Positions 43,824 to 51,740 of a stretch of DNA of 64,000 nt are shown one piece after another. Source of the DNA: Bacteroidales bacterium. Lineage in GTDB: Bacteria; Bacteroidota; Bacteroidia; Bacteroidales; UBA932. Under the pieces are notes generated by a model that saw nothing but the letters and a program-made list of their open reading frames with translations, was not told where the DNA came from and did no database searches. The stretch's first letter is position 1; each line of letters opens with the position of its first letter. The position numbers and the translations under genes were made by a program. The stretch is from positions 31,335 through 95,334 of the forward strand of contig JAFZDJ010000009.1 of assembly GCA_017561265.1 (NCBI GenBank), read 5' to 3'.

Positions 43824-45914
43824 TCAACAGCTTACAGAACTCAGCATACACGCAAAGACGTCGTGAAACTGAGGGAAAGATTTGGATACGCATTCCTCGT
43901 CATCAATCATGATCGGGCTGTCGGCGCCAAGAGCTGCAACCTTCAGTGCCATGACCATGCGGTGGTCGTGGTGAGAGGTATAGCTGCCGCCTTTGAGAAG
44001 AGTGCCTTGCAGCAGACGCTGTGCCAGGCTATGTCCCTCGATTATCATTTCATCACCATCAACCGACGCTTTGACGCCCATACGTGTCAACATTTCCAGA
44101 ATTGCCTTCGCTCTGTCGCTTTCCTTGTTGGCGAGGCGTCCCACTCCCGCAAGACGGCTTGTGCCCTGACAGAATGCGGCGAGGACCGAAATGATCGGGA
44201 AGAGATCCGGACAATTGGATGCATCCACGCTGAATGCCTTGAGCGGAGCCCGCTGGACCGTAATGTTTCCCCTGTCTCCGTCGAGCTGCGAAAGGCTGGC
44301 ACCTGCATCCATGAGTATATCCATGATAGAGAGGTCAGCCTGGAGAGATGTAGTGTCAAGTCCCTGAATTTCAACCTTTCCGAAGATCGCTCCGGCTACA
44401 ATGAAGTTTGCCGCTGCACTCCAGTCGCCTTCAAGATCGATGTCAGCAGCCTTGTATCTCTGACCACCCTTTACTTTGAACACCATCTCGGTACATAATG
44501 ACCAGTCGCCGTCGGATGCAAGGAAGTCAGGGCCGCCAAGCATATCGTTACCTATCTTTATGCCGAACTTCTTGAGGACTTCGAGGGTTATGAACATATA
44601 TGGTATGCTCTTCGGCTCATGCACGATGAGAGAACTGTTCTTTTCAGCGAAAGGAAGCGCCATAAGGAGGCCGGAGATGAGCTGTGAGCCATGTTTTCCT
44701 GATATTTCCGCACGGCCTGCCTTGAGAGGGCCATGGACTTTGAGAGGGACGCGGACAACGGCTGGGGATTCCTCGACTTCGCTCGGAATGACATCGGCCT
44801 CGAAGGCATCCATTATCTCCTTGGCACCGGTCAGAGGACGTCCGAGCAGAGTCTTCTCGCCTGTAAATCTTACTGATTCCGTACATATCTGAGACATGAT
44901 CGGGATCATCATTCGAGTCAGCAGACCTGATTCTCCGACATGAAGATGCGAAAGTCCACAGCTTCCAAGAGCAGCAGATATTCCTTTGATTGTCAACACA
45001 TTACCTTCAACAGAAACTTCCGCACCAAGGTTTCTTGCAACCTGAAGGGCAGCCTCGTTGTCTCCGCAAGGAGTATATCCTTTCAGATGGGATGTGCCGT
45101 CCGCGAGGGCTGCGGCAATGATGGCACGCTGGGCAAAGCTTTTTGATACCGGCATAGAGAGAGGATCGGATCCGATGAACGGAAAACCGCCGTATACTGC
45201 CTTACGCATATCTGCAGCAGCCCATTGTCCGGGAGCTGCTGTTTCATCTTCCGACAGAGCCGCATATGTGTATGGTGCCCCATGCCTGAGGCAGTCCAGA
45301 CGCGACTGACGGCCTTCCTCGCCCATGCAGAATGCTATGAGGCCTCCGTCAGCCAATGCACCTATCTTCTCATTGCCGGAAAGTTTCTCCTCGCGGCACC
45401 AATCATACAGGGCAAGCACCTTATCCACATCGGCCTGCGAATGAGCCGTAGTCACTATCTTGATCATGTCTGCGCCATGATATACGCATTTTTCAACGAT
45501 GGCCTTAAGGGCTTCCAACGAATCTGTACCCTCGAAATCGTGGTATGACCTGATGAATATGGTACCGTTTTCATGGGCGGCCTGACGCACCCTCTTCGAC
45601 ATCTGCTTCTGAGCCTCCAGCTCCACATCGACGTACCGCGCACCGGCCTCTATGGCCCTTATGAGCCTTTTCTCCGCAATCTGCATCGCCTTGATCTCGC
45701 GGCTCTGAGGGGTCAGATCCTGCAACGATGCTTCAGTTGCGGCAACCTCGTTTATGCGGCATGTAGCCACAAGGGGGATGTCCGATGTGAAAAGTTCATC
45801 AGTCTCCTTGGCGGTCAGCTCGCATCTGTCCAGACGGATCTCCGCCATCTCACACTCTTCCAGAGCAGCCAGTATCTGCTCGTAGTTCCTGTTCTGTATT
45901 GTTGTACAAATCAT
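43824..45914 (-). CDS. aroDA: Fused 3-dehydroquinate dehydratase and EPSP synthase
   Basis: Residues 1 to about 215 are a type I dehydroquinate dehydratase (AroD) with His125 and the Schiff-base Lys152 (GADMIKIVTTA). From about 245 to the end is EPSP synthase (AroA): PVSKSFAQRA, PCGDNEAA, HVGESGLLTRMM, and SHHDHRMVMAL. Together they carry out two steps of the shikimate pathway in one 696-residue chain, with the intermediate steps made elsewhere. A palindromic repeat (44767-44792) lies inside and reads in frame at about residues 374-382 as VIPSEVEES, an insertion compared with usual AroA. It is between aroB and aroC, on the same strand. Confidence 0.93.
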   Translation of the reverse strand: MICTTIQNRNYEQILAALEECEMAEIRLDRCELTAKETDELFTSDIPLVATCRINEVAATEASLQDLTPQSREIKAMQIAEKRLIRAIEAGARYVDVELEAQKQMSKRVRQAAHENGTIFIRSYHDFEGTDSLEALKAIVEKCVYHGADMIKIVTTAHSQADVDKVLALYDWCREEKLSGNEKIGALADGGLIAFCMGEEGRQSRLDCLRHGAPYTYAALSEDETAAPGQWAAADMRKAVYGGFPFIGSDPLSMPVSKSFAQRAIIAAALADGTSHLKGYTPCGDNEAALQVARNLGAEVSVEGNVLTIKGISAALGSCGLSHLHVGESGLLTRMMIPIMSQICTESVRFTGEKTLLGRPLTGAKEIMDAFEADVIPSEVEESPAVVRVPLKVHGPLKAGRAEISGKHGSQLISGLLMALPFAEKNSSLIVHEPKSIPYMFITLEVLKKFGIKIGNDMLGGPDFLASDGDWSLCTEMVFKVKGGQRYKAADIDLEGDWSAAANFIVAGAIFGKVEIQGLDTTSLQADLSIMDILMDAGASLSQLDGDRGNITVQRAPLKAFSVDASNCPDLFPIISVLAAFCQGTSRLAGVGRLANKESDRAKAILEMLTRMGVKASVDGDEMIIEGHSLAQRLLQGTLLKGGSYTSHHDHRMVMALKVAALGADSPIMIDDEECVSKSFPQFHDVFACMLSSVSC
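44767..44792. repeat. Dispersed palindromic repeat within aroA coding sequence
   Basis: GATTCCTCGACTTCGC followed by TCGGAATGAC matches the kind of 26-bp hairpin element usually found between genes in Bacteroidota. Here it lies in frame within the AroA domain and adds about nine residues (V-I-P-S-E-V-E-E-S). Confidence 0.7.
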
Positions 45915-45943
45915 AATTCATCGTATTTCTGGAGTTTGAGAAC

Positions 45944-46050
45944 GATGTGCCAAGTTTTGCTGATTTCTTGGTACAACGATCCTGTTTTCACCAGTATTTC
46001 ACCATTTTTCAGGGGTGATGTACCAAATTTTCCAAAATTCTTGGCACATC
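45944..46050. repeat. Double palindrome between aroB and aroDA
   Basis: GATGTGCCAAG (45944-45954) is inverted as CTTGGCACATC (46040-46050). Between them TTGGTACA (45968-45975) is inverted as TGTACCAA (46019-46026). Read pairwise, 45944-45981 and 46017-46050 are two related palindromes 73 bp apart. The stretch could bind a dimeric regulator or form RNA stems in the aro leader; I cannot name either. Confidence 0.6.
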
Positions 46051-46065
46051 GGTCCGGATGGATCA

Positions 46066-47286
46066 CTATTCCATCAATCTGCAGACTTCATCGACGGTAA
46101 GGGCGACTACCTCGACCTCGCCGATCGCCTTCGGAAGCACGAAATGTACCTTCCCTCCCTCGGCCTTCTTGTCCTTCTTCATTATCTGCGCCATCTCCTC
46201 GATCGAGTATGGACAATAACACGGAATATTGCAGTCCCACAGGTCGTTGCTTATCTTCGCCTCCAGCTCCGTAGGGTCATTGCGGTCATTCCTGTAGTAT
46301 CGGTCGGCAAGCTTCGCCGCCAGGACCATGCCCATCGCAACCGCCTCGCCGTGGGTCACGCCTTCAGGGAGGCGCTGCTGAGCTTCAGCCTCCATGTCCT
46401 CTGTTGTCATTTCCCTCTGCACCATGGATTCCCTCTCCTCCGCGTATTCTCTCTGCGCGAGGGTCTCGATCGCATGGGCGAATGTGTGTCCGAGGTTCAG
46501 CTTGCGGCGCTCGTCCTTCTCGAACTGATCGCGCGAAACTACTCCAGCCTTCACCCTAGCTGCAGCAGAAATGAGCTCTGAGAGCGTCCTGCGGTGTTTT
46601 TTCAGAATGTCGACCCATACCTGCATTTCATCTTTTCCATACATCATGACCTCCACATGGTACTCGCTCGAGATGTCGAAGAACAGGTCGACGGCCTTCT
46701 GGTAGTTGCCGTTGTCCTCGATGATGAATGTCTTGAGCATCTCCGCCACACCCGAAAGGAAATCCCTCTGCGGAAGGCTCTCCAGAAGCTGAGGGCACAT
46801 GTATGTAAACGCCGGCTGGCGGATGATTCCGAGGATGTTCTTGTATTTGTCGAAATTCACGCCCGTCTTGCCTCCGATAGCTGCGTCGACCTGCGAAAGC
46901 AATGTCGTCGGCACATAGGCAAACCGCACTCCCCTCTTGTAGATACATGATGCAAAACCCACCATATCCGTCGTGATGCCGCCTCCTACAGCAAGGATCA
47001 TCGCATCCCTGTCAGCCCCATTCTCCAGCAGCCATGCACATATGTCCATCACCGTCTCAAGGGTCTTGCCCTCCTCGGACGTCTCTATCAGCTTGATCTT
47101 TGCGTTTCTGTTCTTGAGGATTTCCGTCAGCTGACCGGTCGCAGGACACTTCTGTGCTACGTTTCCGTCAACGACCGCATAGATGCTCCTGTACGGTTCC
47201 AGACACGAAGCCAGATCCTTCAGACTATCGGAAGTCACGATGCGGCTTATGGCCTTCTTTCCGGAATATATGTTGATCTGCTCCAT
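46066..47286 (-). CDS. aroB: 3-dehydroquinate synthase with an extra acidic segment
   Basis: AroB turns DAHP into 3-dehydroquinate, the second shikimate-pathway step, with NAD and a divalent metal. From the ATG at 47284-47286 the protein has 406 residues: GGGITTDMVGFAA-type NAD site (about 101-112), LLSQVDAAIGGKTGVN (about 129-144), and the metal ligands in LGHTFAHAIE (265-274) and THGEAVAMG (311-319). Between those two motifs, about 278-306, is a Glu-rich insertion that most AroB proteins lack. The longer frame to 47352 adds 22 residues that do not match the family. It lies 151 bp ahead of aroDA. Confidence 0.93.
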   Translation of the reverse strand: MEQINIYSGKKAISRIVTSDSLKDLASCLEPYRSIYAVVDGNVAQKCPATGQLTEILKNRNAKIKLIETSEEGKTLETVMDICAWLLENGADRDAMILAVGGGITTDMVGFASCIYKRGVRFAYVPTTLLSQVDAAIGGKTGVNFDKYKNILGIIRQPAFTYMCPQLLESLPQRDFLSGVAEMLKTFIIEDNGNYQKAVDLFFDISSEYHVEVMMYGKDEMQVWVDILKKHRRTLSELISAAARVKAGVVSRDQFEKDERRKLNLGHTFAHAIETLAQREYAEERESMVQREMTTEDMEAEAQQRLPEGVTHGEAVAMGMVLAAKLADRYYRNDRNDPTELEAKISNDLWDCNIPCYCPYSIEEMAQIMKKDKKAEGGKVHFVLPKAIGEVEVVALTVDEVCRLME

Positions 47287-47367
47287 CGGGGTTGGATTTA
47301 TCCTACAAATATAGCATATTTCTGCATATCTCCACACGTGCCACCGATACACAAACCCGCTAATTAT

Positions 47368-47398
47368 TTTGCATTTTCCGAAAAATCCGATACCTTTG
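47368..47398 (+). promoter_or_regulatory. Promoter of tRNA-Leu
   Basis: TTTG at 47368-47371 and TACCTTTG at 47391-47398 are spaced by 19 nt, identical in pattern to the tRNA-Gln promoter. Confidence 0.78.
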
Positions 47399-47475
47399 CA
47401 TTTCCAAATAACCAGAAGGTCTAACCTTCCCGTGCCTCTTTCAGTCCTGGAGACAGGCTACAGAAAAGCACACAA

Positions 47476-47557
47476 GCCCGGATGGCGGAATCGGTAGACG
47501 CGCTGGTCTCAAACACCAGTGGAGCAATCCGTGCCGGTTCGATCCCGGCTCCGGGTA
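47476..47557 (+). tRNA. tRNA-Leu (anticodon CAA)
   Basis: Acceptor GCCCGGA pairs with TCCGGGT at 47550-47556. Anticodon stem CTGGT/ACCAG holds loop CTCAAAC with CAA at 47510-47512. The long variable arm is of the class II type. CCA is not encoded. The second island begins directly behind it. Confidence 0.94.
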
Positions 47558-47563
47558 CACTTT

Positions 47564-47602
47564 AAATCGCAAATCTTTGATTTCCAGGGATTTGCGATTT
47601 TT
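47564..47602 (+). terminator. Hairpin terminator behind tRNA-Leu
   Basis: AAATCGCAAATC (47564-47575) pairs with GATTTGCGATTT (47589-47600) and leads into a short T run, so it should end the tRNA-Leu transcript. Confidence 0.8.
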
Positions 47603-47610
47603 CTTTGGAT

Positions 47611-47632
47611 TTTGCACCACATTTGCACCACG
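47611..47632. repeat. Tandem 11-bp repeat beside tRNA-Leu
   Basis: TTTGCACCACA is followed at once by TTTGCACCACG. Doubled units of this kind also stand behind tRNA-Met (GTGAACA pairs at 3806 and 3981). They may be integrase-binding sites at an attachment locus. Confidence 0.55.
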
Positions 47633-47670
47633 AGAAATTCGCAGATTGCAGGAGTCTTGCCGGGTATCAA

Positions 47671-47759
47671 GTGCATTTTTACTGGAAAACTGCTCTCGGT
47701 ACCCTCTTTTTTCGGGGTATCAAGAGCAGTTTCGCTATGTTTTTGCACTTGGTCTATTG
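47671..47759. repeat. 89-bp direct repeat, copy 1
   Basis: Identical in all 89 bases to 48375-48463. Inside is a long imperfect hairpin: AAACTGCTCTCGGTACCC pairs with GGGTATCAAGAGCAGTTT, and GTGCA near the left end matches TGCAC near the right. It ends directly before the toxin stop codon at 47760-47762. Confidence 0.85.
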
Positions 47760-48032
47760 TTACTTGAAAAGCTCCGAATGAGTGCCAAGACGTATGAGTT
47801 TGATTACATCCGTGTTTTCATCGAACCAGATCAACAGGGTATCGCCTTCTATGTGGCACTCCATGCAGTCTTTATATTCGCCTAAAAGTTTATGAGGTTT
47901 ATACTCCTGAGGTATAGGAATATCTTGCTGTAAATACGTTAAGACAACCTTGAGTTTTTCAATTCTCTTTGGCTGATTCTGATATTTCTTTAGATCTTTC
48001 TTAAACTGGCTGGTGATTTTCAATACCTTCAT
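47760..48032 (-). CDS. YafQ-type mRNA-cleaving toxin
   Basis: YafQ toxins are RelE-superfamily ribosome-dependent endoribonucleases that cut translated mRNA until bound by their antitoxin. The 90-residue protein has the family residues His47 (HKLLGEY), His60 and Asp64 (ECHIEGD), Trp69 and the C-terminal GTHSELF with His85 and Phe89. It follows the antitoxin gene by 5 bp. The pair lies between two 89-bp repeats, the first of which touches its stop codon. Confidence 0.88.
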   Translation of the reverse strand: MKVLKITSQFKKDLKKYQNQPKRIEKLKVVLTYLQQDIPIPQEYKPHKLLGEYKDCMECHIEGDTLLIWFDENTDVIKLIRLGTHSELFK

Positions 48033-48037
48033 ACCTG

Positions 48038-48292
48038 TTATAATGACTCAATAAACCCCTCAAGATTATCCAGATTGATAGTTTCCAGATTCTTATCCTC
48101 TCTCGCCTCTTTCACTGCAGCCATTGTTTGGGCATTAGGTGTGCGATAAACAGCGTCCATGAGAACGCTCTCCACATAATTATTAAGGCTCCTATTCTGT
48201 TTGCGAGCCTCTGTCTTCAACCTCTTCAACAATTCAGTACTGAGTCTGAAAGCTGTTTGGGTTCTGGTTATTGTCGTCTCCATATTCTTCAT
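48038..48292 (-). CDS. Ribbon-helix-helix antitoxin
   Basis: An 84-residue protein with the Arc/MetJ-like fold: T-A-F-R-L-S (the DNA-binding strand), helix L-L-K-R-L-K-T-E-A, then N-R-S-L-N-N-Y-V-E-S-V-L. The acidic tail (ending N-L-E-G-F-I-E-S-L) should bind the toxin. The ATG at 48292 or the one three codons later could be the start. Such antitoxins repress their own promoter together with the toxin. It is 5 bp upstream of the yafQ-like gene. Confidence 0.83.
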   Translation of the reverse strand: MKNMETTITRTQTAFRLSTELLKRLKTEARKQNRSLNNYVESVLMDAVYRTPNAQTMAAVKEAREDKNLETINLDNLEGFIESL

Positions 48293-48374
48293 ATATTATA
48301 TATCACAAATGTATAACACTTATATAACATTTGCAAGAAATGGGCAACACTTTTGAGAAATTCGCCAGTATCGC

Positions 48375-48463
48375 GTGCATTTTTACTGGAAAACTGCTCT
48401 CGGTACCCTCTTTTTTCGGGGTATCAAGAGCAGTTTCGCTATGTTTTTGCACTTGGTCTATTG
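48375..48463. repeat. 89-bp direct repeat, copy 2
   Basis: Perfect copy of 47671-47759, 704 bp further on; together they enclose the toxin-antitoxin genes. Outside the 89 bp the flanks differ. Confidence 0.85.
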
Positions 48464-48501
48464 AGAATTGGTGAGGGGTACAAATTGTACCCGGCACAGG
48501 A

Positions 48502-48837
48502 TCACGCAGAAATCTCTGCCAGGAAGTCATTCAAGACATACAGATTTCCCTGAAGATAGAGCCCAGTTTCCTCATCGTGAAACCTCCGGCAGGTCTCGCT
48601 CCTGTAGAACATATCAAGAGCCTCCTTCAGAGAAACATCCAGAGTCTCTGAAATCTTCACCACAATACATCCGATGCGCTGCCACAGGATTATGTTGCGG
48701 ACTTTTCTGTGCTGCTCCGGCGTAAGATTGTTCAGGTTATTTACAGTATCTTGATCAAGACTCATATCGGTTACCCTCCTGTATCTTTCCAAGTAATCTT
48801 CTGACGGATCGTAAGGCAACTCTATCATGACCGCCAT
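48502..48837 (-). CDS. DUF3791-containing small protein
   Basis: A 111-residue protein whose C-terminal about 70 residues fit DUF3791: NIILWQRIGCIVV, EALDMFYRSETCRRF and TGLYLQGNLYVL. Such proteins are usually found with toxin-antitoxin-like or phage-derived gene pairs. There is no signal or membrane helix. It lies beside the repeat-flanked yafQ module but outside the repeats, with the GIY-YIG gene 41 bp upstream on the same strand. Function unknown. Confidence 0.7.
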   Translation of the reverse strand: MAVMIELPYDPSEDYLERYRRVTDMSLDQDTVNNLNNLTPEQHRKVRNIILWQRIGCIVVKISETLDVSLKEALDMFYRSETCRRFHDEETGLYLQGNLYVLNDFLAEISA

Positions 48838-48878
48838 ACTTCCATGTACGCTCTATTATTCATAAGAAACTAATTAAC

Positions 48879-49520
48879 TCAACTCTCCTCAAGTTCCTTT
48901 CTCAATTCATCTAGAGGTCTACCGTTAAATGTAAAGTACTTAGGTCCCTGATATGCATCTGAAGCATTTCTCATTTCATCTGGCAGGAAGGCAGCAGTAA
49001 ATGGTGATAGTTTGTAAATACGGCCTTCGTACTCAACTTGATTATCGCTGGCAACCTTAACCTTGATATTCTTTGGAGTAAAGACTACAGTCTCTCCGAT
49101 TTGAATATTGACCATACTGAACTTGAAAGGGGCTCTACGTTTGTGAGGTTCCTCATCCTGTACTTCAGCGGCTTCCTTAATTGGCTGATTGTTATGATAC
49201 AACTCAATGAAAGCATCATCCATAGTCGTAGAAATATCACGCAGAATGTCCAATGCAATCTGCGGCTGGATATTGAAAAACTCACGATTCTGCCTGATAC
49301 GCAAATCGGTCAAGCGGTCGATTGTCTTATGAATCAACTTCTCAACCTCATTAAACTTTACAGTCCTTATCGTAGCAAAAATCTCAAATGGAAGCGGCAC
49401 AGCCGTATTATCCAATTCCTTTGATCTCACATTAACAGGCCTTGAACTTTTGCCGATTTTGACCCAATCTTCCTTGAATGACGGGTTGGTTAGAATGTAT
49501 ACGTATCCTGGTTCTTTCAT
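48879..49520 (-). CDS. T5orf172/MUG113-type GIY-YIG domain protein
   Basis: A 213-residue protein with the compact GIY-YIG variant at the N-terminus: G-Y-V-Y-I-L-T-N-P, VKIGKSSRP and R-S-K-E-L (about 5-35), found in T5orf172-like phage and defence proteins. The C-terminal about 90 residues form a separate strand-rich part without a named fold. It is cytosolic. It is 29 bp behind the glycosylase-like gene and on its strand, so the two may be co-transcribed. Its substrate is unknown. Confidence 0.78.
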   Translation of the reverse strand: MKEPGYVYILTNPSFKEDWVKIGKSSRPVNVRSKELDNTAVPLPFEIFATIRTVKFNEVEKLIHKTIDRLTDLRIRQNREFFNIQPQIALDILRDISTTMDDAFIELYHNNQPIKEAAEVQDEEPHKRRAPFKFSMVNIQIGETVVFTPKNIKVKVASDNQVEYEGRIYKLSPFTAAFLPDEMRNASDAYQGPKYFTFNGRPLDELRKELEES

Positions 49521-49549
49521 ATCTACTACAATATTAATACGACAAACAA

Positions 49550-50314
49550 TTAGTTACTCTCAAAAGGAATTCTCCAGTCCTCAATCAATTCTTCTAATGA
49601 ATACTGACAATTTGCACCACTACTACTTAGCACTGAGTAAATATCAATATCTTTTTTCAGGTCACACCTTTCTTTTTGCATATATAATTTGAAAGCCTTT
49701 GCAGCTTTTGTCCCATTTAGAACAATAACACGAATACTTGGATTCTTTTCTAGAAAGCCTTTTATGTCATTAAATGAGCCTGATGCAATATTCGCATCTA
49801 AACTTCCATGGCGACGAACTGAATGATAAACATCCCATAATGCTATACCTCTATTAATCAAAAAGTCCATTCTATTCCTATATGTAGAGGGCATTGCTAC
49901 ATTATAGATACCAGACAATATACCCCAAAATCTATTCTTTCGATTTGAATAATACTCATGTCTTGCTAAAGACTCTTTTCCAGGCATCGATCCAAGGATA
50001 AGAATTGTTGAATTCTTGCCAACAACTGGTTTCAAAGAACAATGTGTTTCATAAGAGAGATGTACAATTGCTTCTTCACCACGCTGTTTTGAGAATTTGG
50101 AATGCGGTATCTTCCATAAACGGCCCTCCTGATAAGCATGAGGAAACTTTCCTGCGCGAAGTATTTCCCTTAATGGTTTCCCAGGCCTATCATGCGAATC
50201 TTTTAAGATTCCCTTTCTTTCAAGATATGCATTTGCCTCCACGAGATTAACAGAATCCAGTTCACTTCGTTCCAAGAGTTCGTCAATCGCCTTTATTAAT
50301 TTACTAACATCCAT
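49550..50314 (-). CDS. DNA glycosylase-like protein with an added N-terminal domain
   Basis: About residues 100-254 form a uracil/hypoxanthine-DNA glycosylase fold of the UDG family 6 type: GSMPG (108-112), RNRFWGIL (126-133), LNGTKA (199-204), and a final VLSSSGAN (228-235) in place of the usual LPSTSPAN. It should bind DNA and remove a deaminated or altered base. About residues 1-90 form a helical, charged part of unknown fold (possibly DNA-binding) that ordinary family members lack. The gene is divergent from the first silent hsdS cassette and within the defence island. A role against modified phage DNA is speculation. Confidence 0.78.
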   Translation of the reverse strand: MDVSKLIKAIDELLERSELDSVNLVEANAYLERKGILKDSHDRPGKPLREILRAGKFPHAYQEGRLWKIPHSKFSKQRGEEAIVHLSYETHCSLKPVVGKNSTILILGSMPGKESLARHEYYSNRKNRFWGILSGIYNVAMPSTYRNRMDFLINRGIALWDVYHSVRRHGSLDANIASGSFNDIKGFLEKNPSIRVIVLNGTKAAKAFKLYMQKERCDLKKDIDIYSVLSSSGANCQYSLEELIEDWRIPFESN

Positions 50315-50384
50315 ATAGCGTAATTATTTACATGTATGGTTTCATCCAGAGCCTTGTTCTTCTTGCGACAGGAACACAAATATA

Positions 50385-51647
50385 GTGAATAATTCGGATA
50401 CATCCCATTATGAGAACTACGAACTTCCTCAAGGATGGACATATGCAACGATGAGTGATATATGCACTAAAATTGTTGATGGTGATCACAACCCTCCTAT
50501 CGCGCAAAAGGCTGAGAGCGAATATATTATGATCTCATCTAAAAATGTTGTAAATGATTCAATTATCCATTTAGATGATGTTAGACATTTATCAAGGGCT
50601 GATTTTGAATTATCGAATGCTAGAACACAAGTATCTAAGGGTGATGTATTATTCACCTCTGTGGCTTCATTGGGAAGAACTTGTATCTATGATTTAGATT
50701 ACCCTATTACTTTTCAAAGAAGTGTAACAGTTATATGTACTAAAATATTCAATAGATATCTAAAGTTGTTCCTTGACTCTCCGCTATATCAAAATTATGT
50801 CGGCGAAAATGCTCGTGGAACAGCACAAAAAGGATTTTATATCAATCAAATCTCAGATAGCTGGGTTCCCATACCACCTTTAAATGAACAGATAAGAATA
50901 GTTGAGAAGGCGCAATCATTACTTGACATCGTGCAAATTATTAACTATTCCAAGGAGGAAACTTCCAATAATATCATAGCCTTAAAGTCTAAAATTCTGG
51001 ATTTAGCGATTTCTGGTAAACTAGTACGACAAGATAAATCTGATGAACCTGCTATTGAGCTACTTAAGCGTATTAATCCTCAATATCAACCTACCGATAA
51101 CCGCCATTATGCGAATGTTCCATACAAAGTGCCCGAAAAGTGGCAATGGGTTACACTGTCAGACATCTCAAATTATGGGGAGTGTATTAATGTTCCTGTT
51201 AGTAATATACCCGAAAATTCGTGGATACTTGAACTGGAAGATATTGAAAAAGACTCCGGTCGCTTGATTCAGCGCATGAATAGATCAAAAAAGAACATAA
51301 ATGGCGTAAGACATTCATTTAAAAAAGGCGATGTTCTATATAGCAAACTTAGAACATATTTGAACAAGGTGTTGGTCGCAGATCAAGACGGATACTGTAC
51401 AACTGAAATTATTCCAATCACCTGTGTACCAGGCATAGTACCAGAATACCTTTGTCACGTACTGCGTTCAAGATACTATGTAGATTACACAATTTCTCTA
51501 GGATACGGTGTTAAAATGCCTAGACTAGGAACTGCTGATGCATTAAAGTCAATGATTCCTGTGCCACCTTACGAAGAACAGAGGCGAATAGTTAAATCTG
51601 TTAATGAGATTTATCATAAACTCGAACAGATTTCTTCAGAATTGTAA
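50385..51647 (+). CDS. Silent hsdS cassette 1 (shufflon)
   Basis: This 420-codon frame encodes both target-recognition domains of an HsdS but starts inside the conserved S-H-Y-E-N segment with only a GTG at 50385 and lacks the 60-residue N-terminus found in the expressed copy. TRD1 opens with ELPQGWTYATM, the spacer has K-I-L-D-L-A-I-S-G-K-L-V, and TRD2 opens with VPEKWQWVTL. Inversion sites lie at 50393-50416 and about 51094-51114. It has no promoter of its own and should be expressed only after recombination places it behind hsdM. Confidence 0.85.
   Translation: MNNSDTSHYENYELPQGWTYATMSDICTKIVDGDHNPPIAQKAESEYIMISSKNVVNDSIIHLDDVRHLSRADFELSNARTQVSKGDVLFTSVASLGRTCIYDLDYPITFQRSVTVICTKIFNRYLKLFLDSPLYQNYVGENARGTAQKGFYINQISDSWVPIPPLNEQIRIVEKAQSLLDIVQIINYSKEETSNNIIALKSKILDLAISGKLVRQDKSDEPAIELLKRINPQYQPTDNRHYANVPYKVPEKWQWVTLSDISNYGECINVPVSNIPENSWILELEDIEKDSGRLIQRMNRSKKNINGVRHSFKKGDVLYSKLRTYLNKVLVADQDGYCTTEIIPITCVPGIVPEYLCHVLRSRYYVDYTISLGYGVKMPRLGTADALKSMIPVPPYEEQRRIVKSVNEIYHKLEQISSEL
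50393..50416 (+). repeat. Inversion site, TRD1 of cassette 1
   Basis: The 24 bp, ending CATCCCATTATGAGAA, are perfectly repeated in inverted form at 55031-55054, within the expressed hsdS. Recombination here swaps TRD1 in frame. Confidence 0.85.
51094..51114 (+). repeat. Inversion site, TRD2 of cassette 1
   Basis: The CCGATAACCGCCATTATG core and GCGAA after it match the central site of the expressed hsdS (54337-54363) in inverted form with few mismatches. Confidence 0.75.
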
Positions 51648-51740
51648 TCATTTAGAAAATTCCCCCGGGGGAAGGACGTAAAATAGTAATTTCAATGATA
51701 CGATGCCTCCCATGGTTCCGATACCGAGGGAGGCATATAG

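Noticed and set aside
51703..51736. Hairpin ATGCCTCCC/GGGAGGCAT as a terminator
   Set aside because: No T run follows on either strand; it is better seen as a simple stem, and the palindrome TTCCCCCGGGGGAA at 51660-51673 nearby likewise has no clear role.
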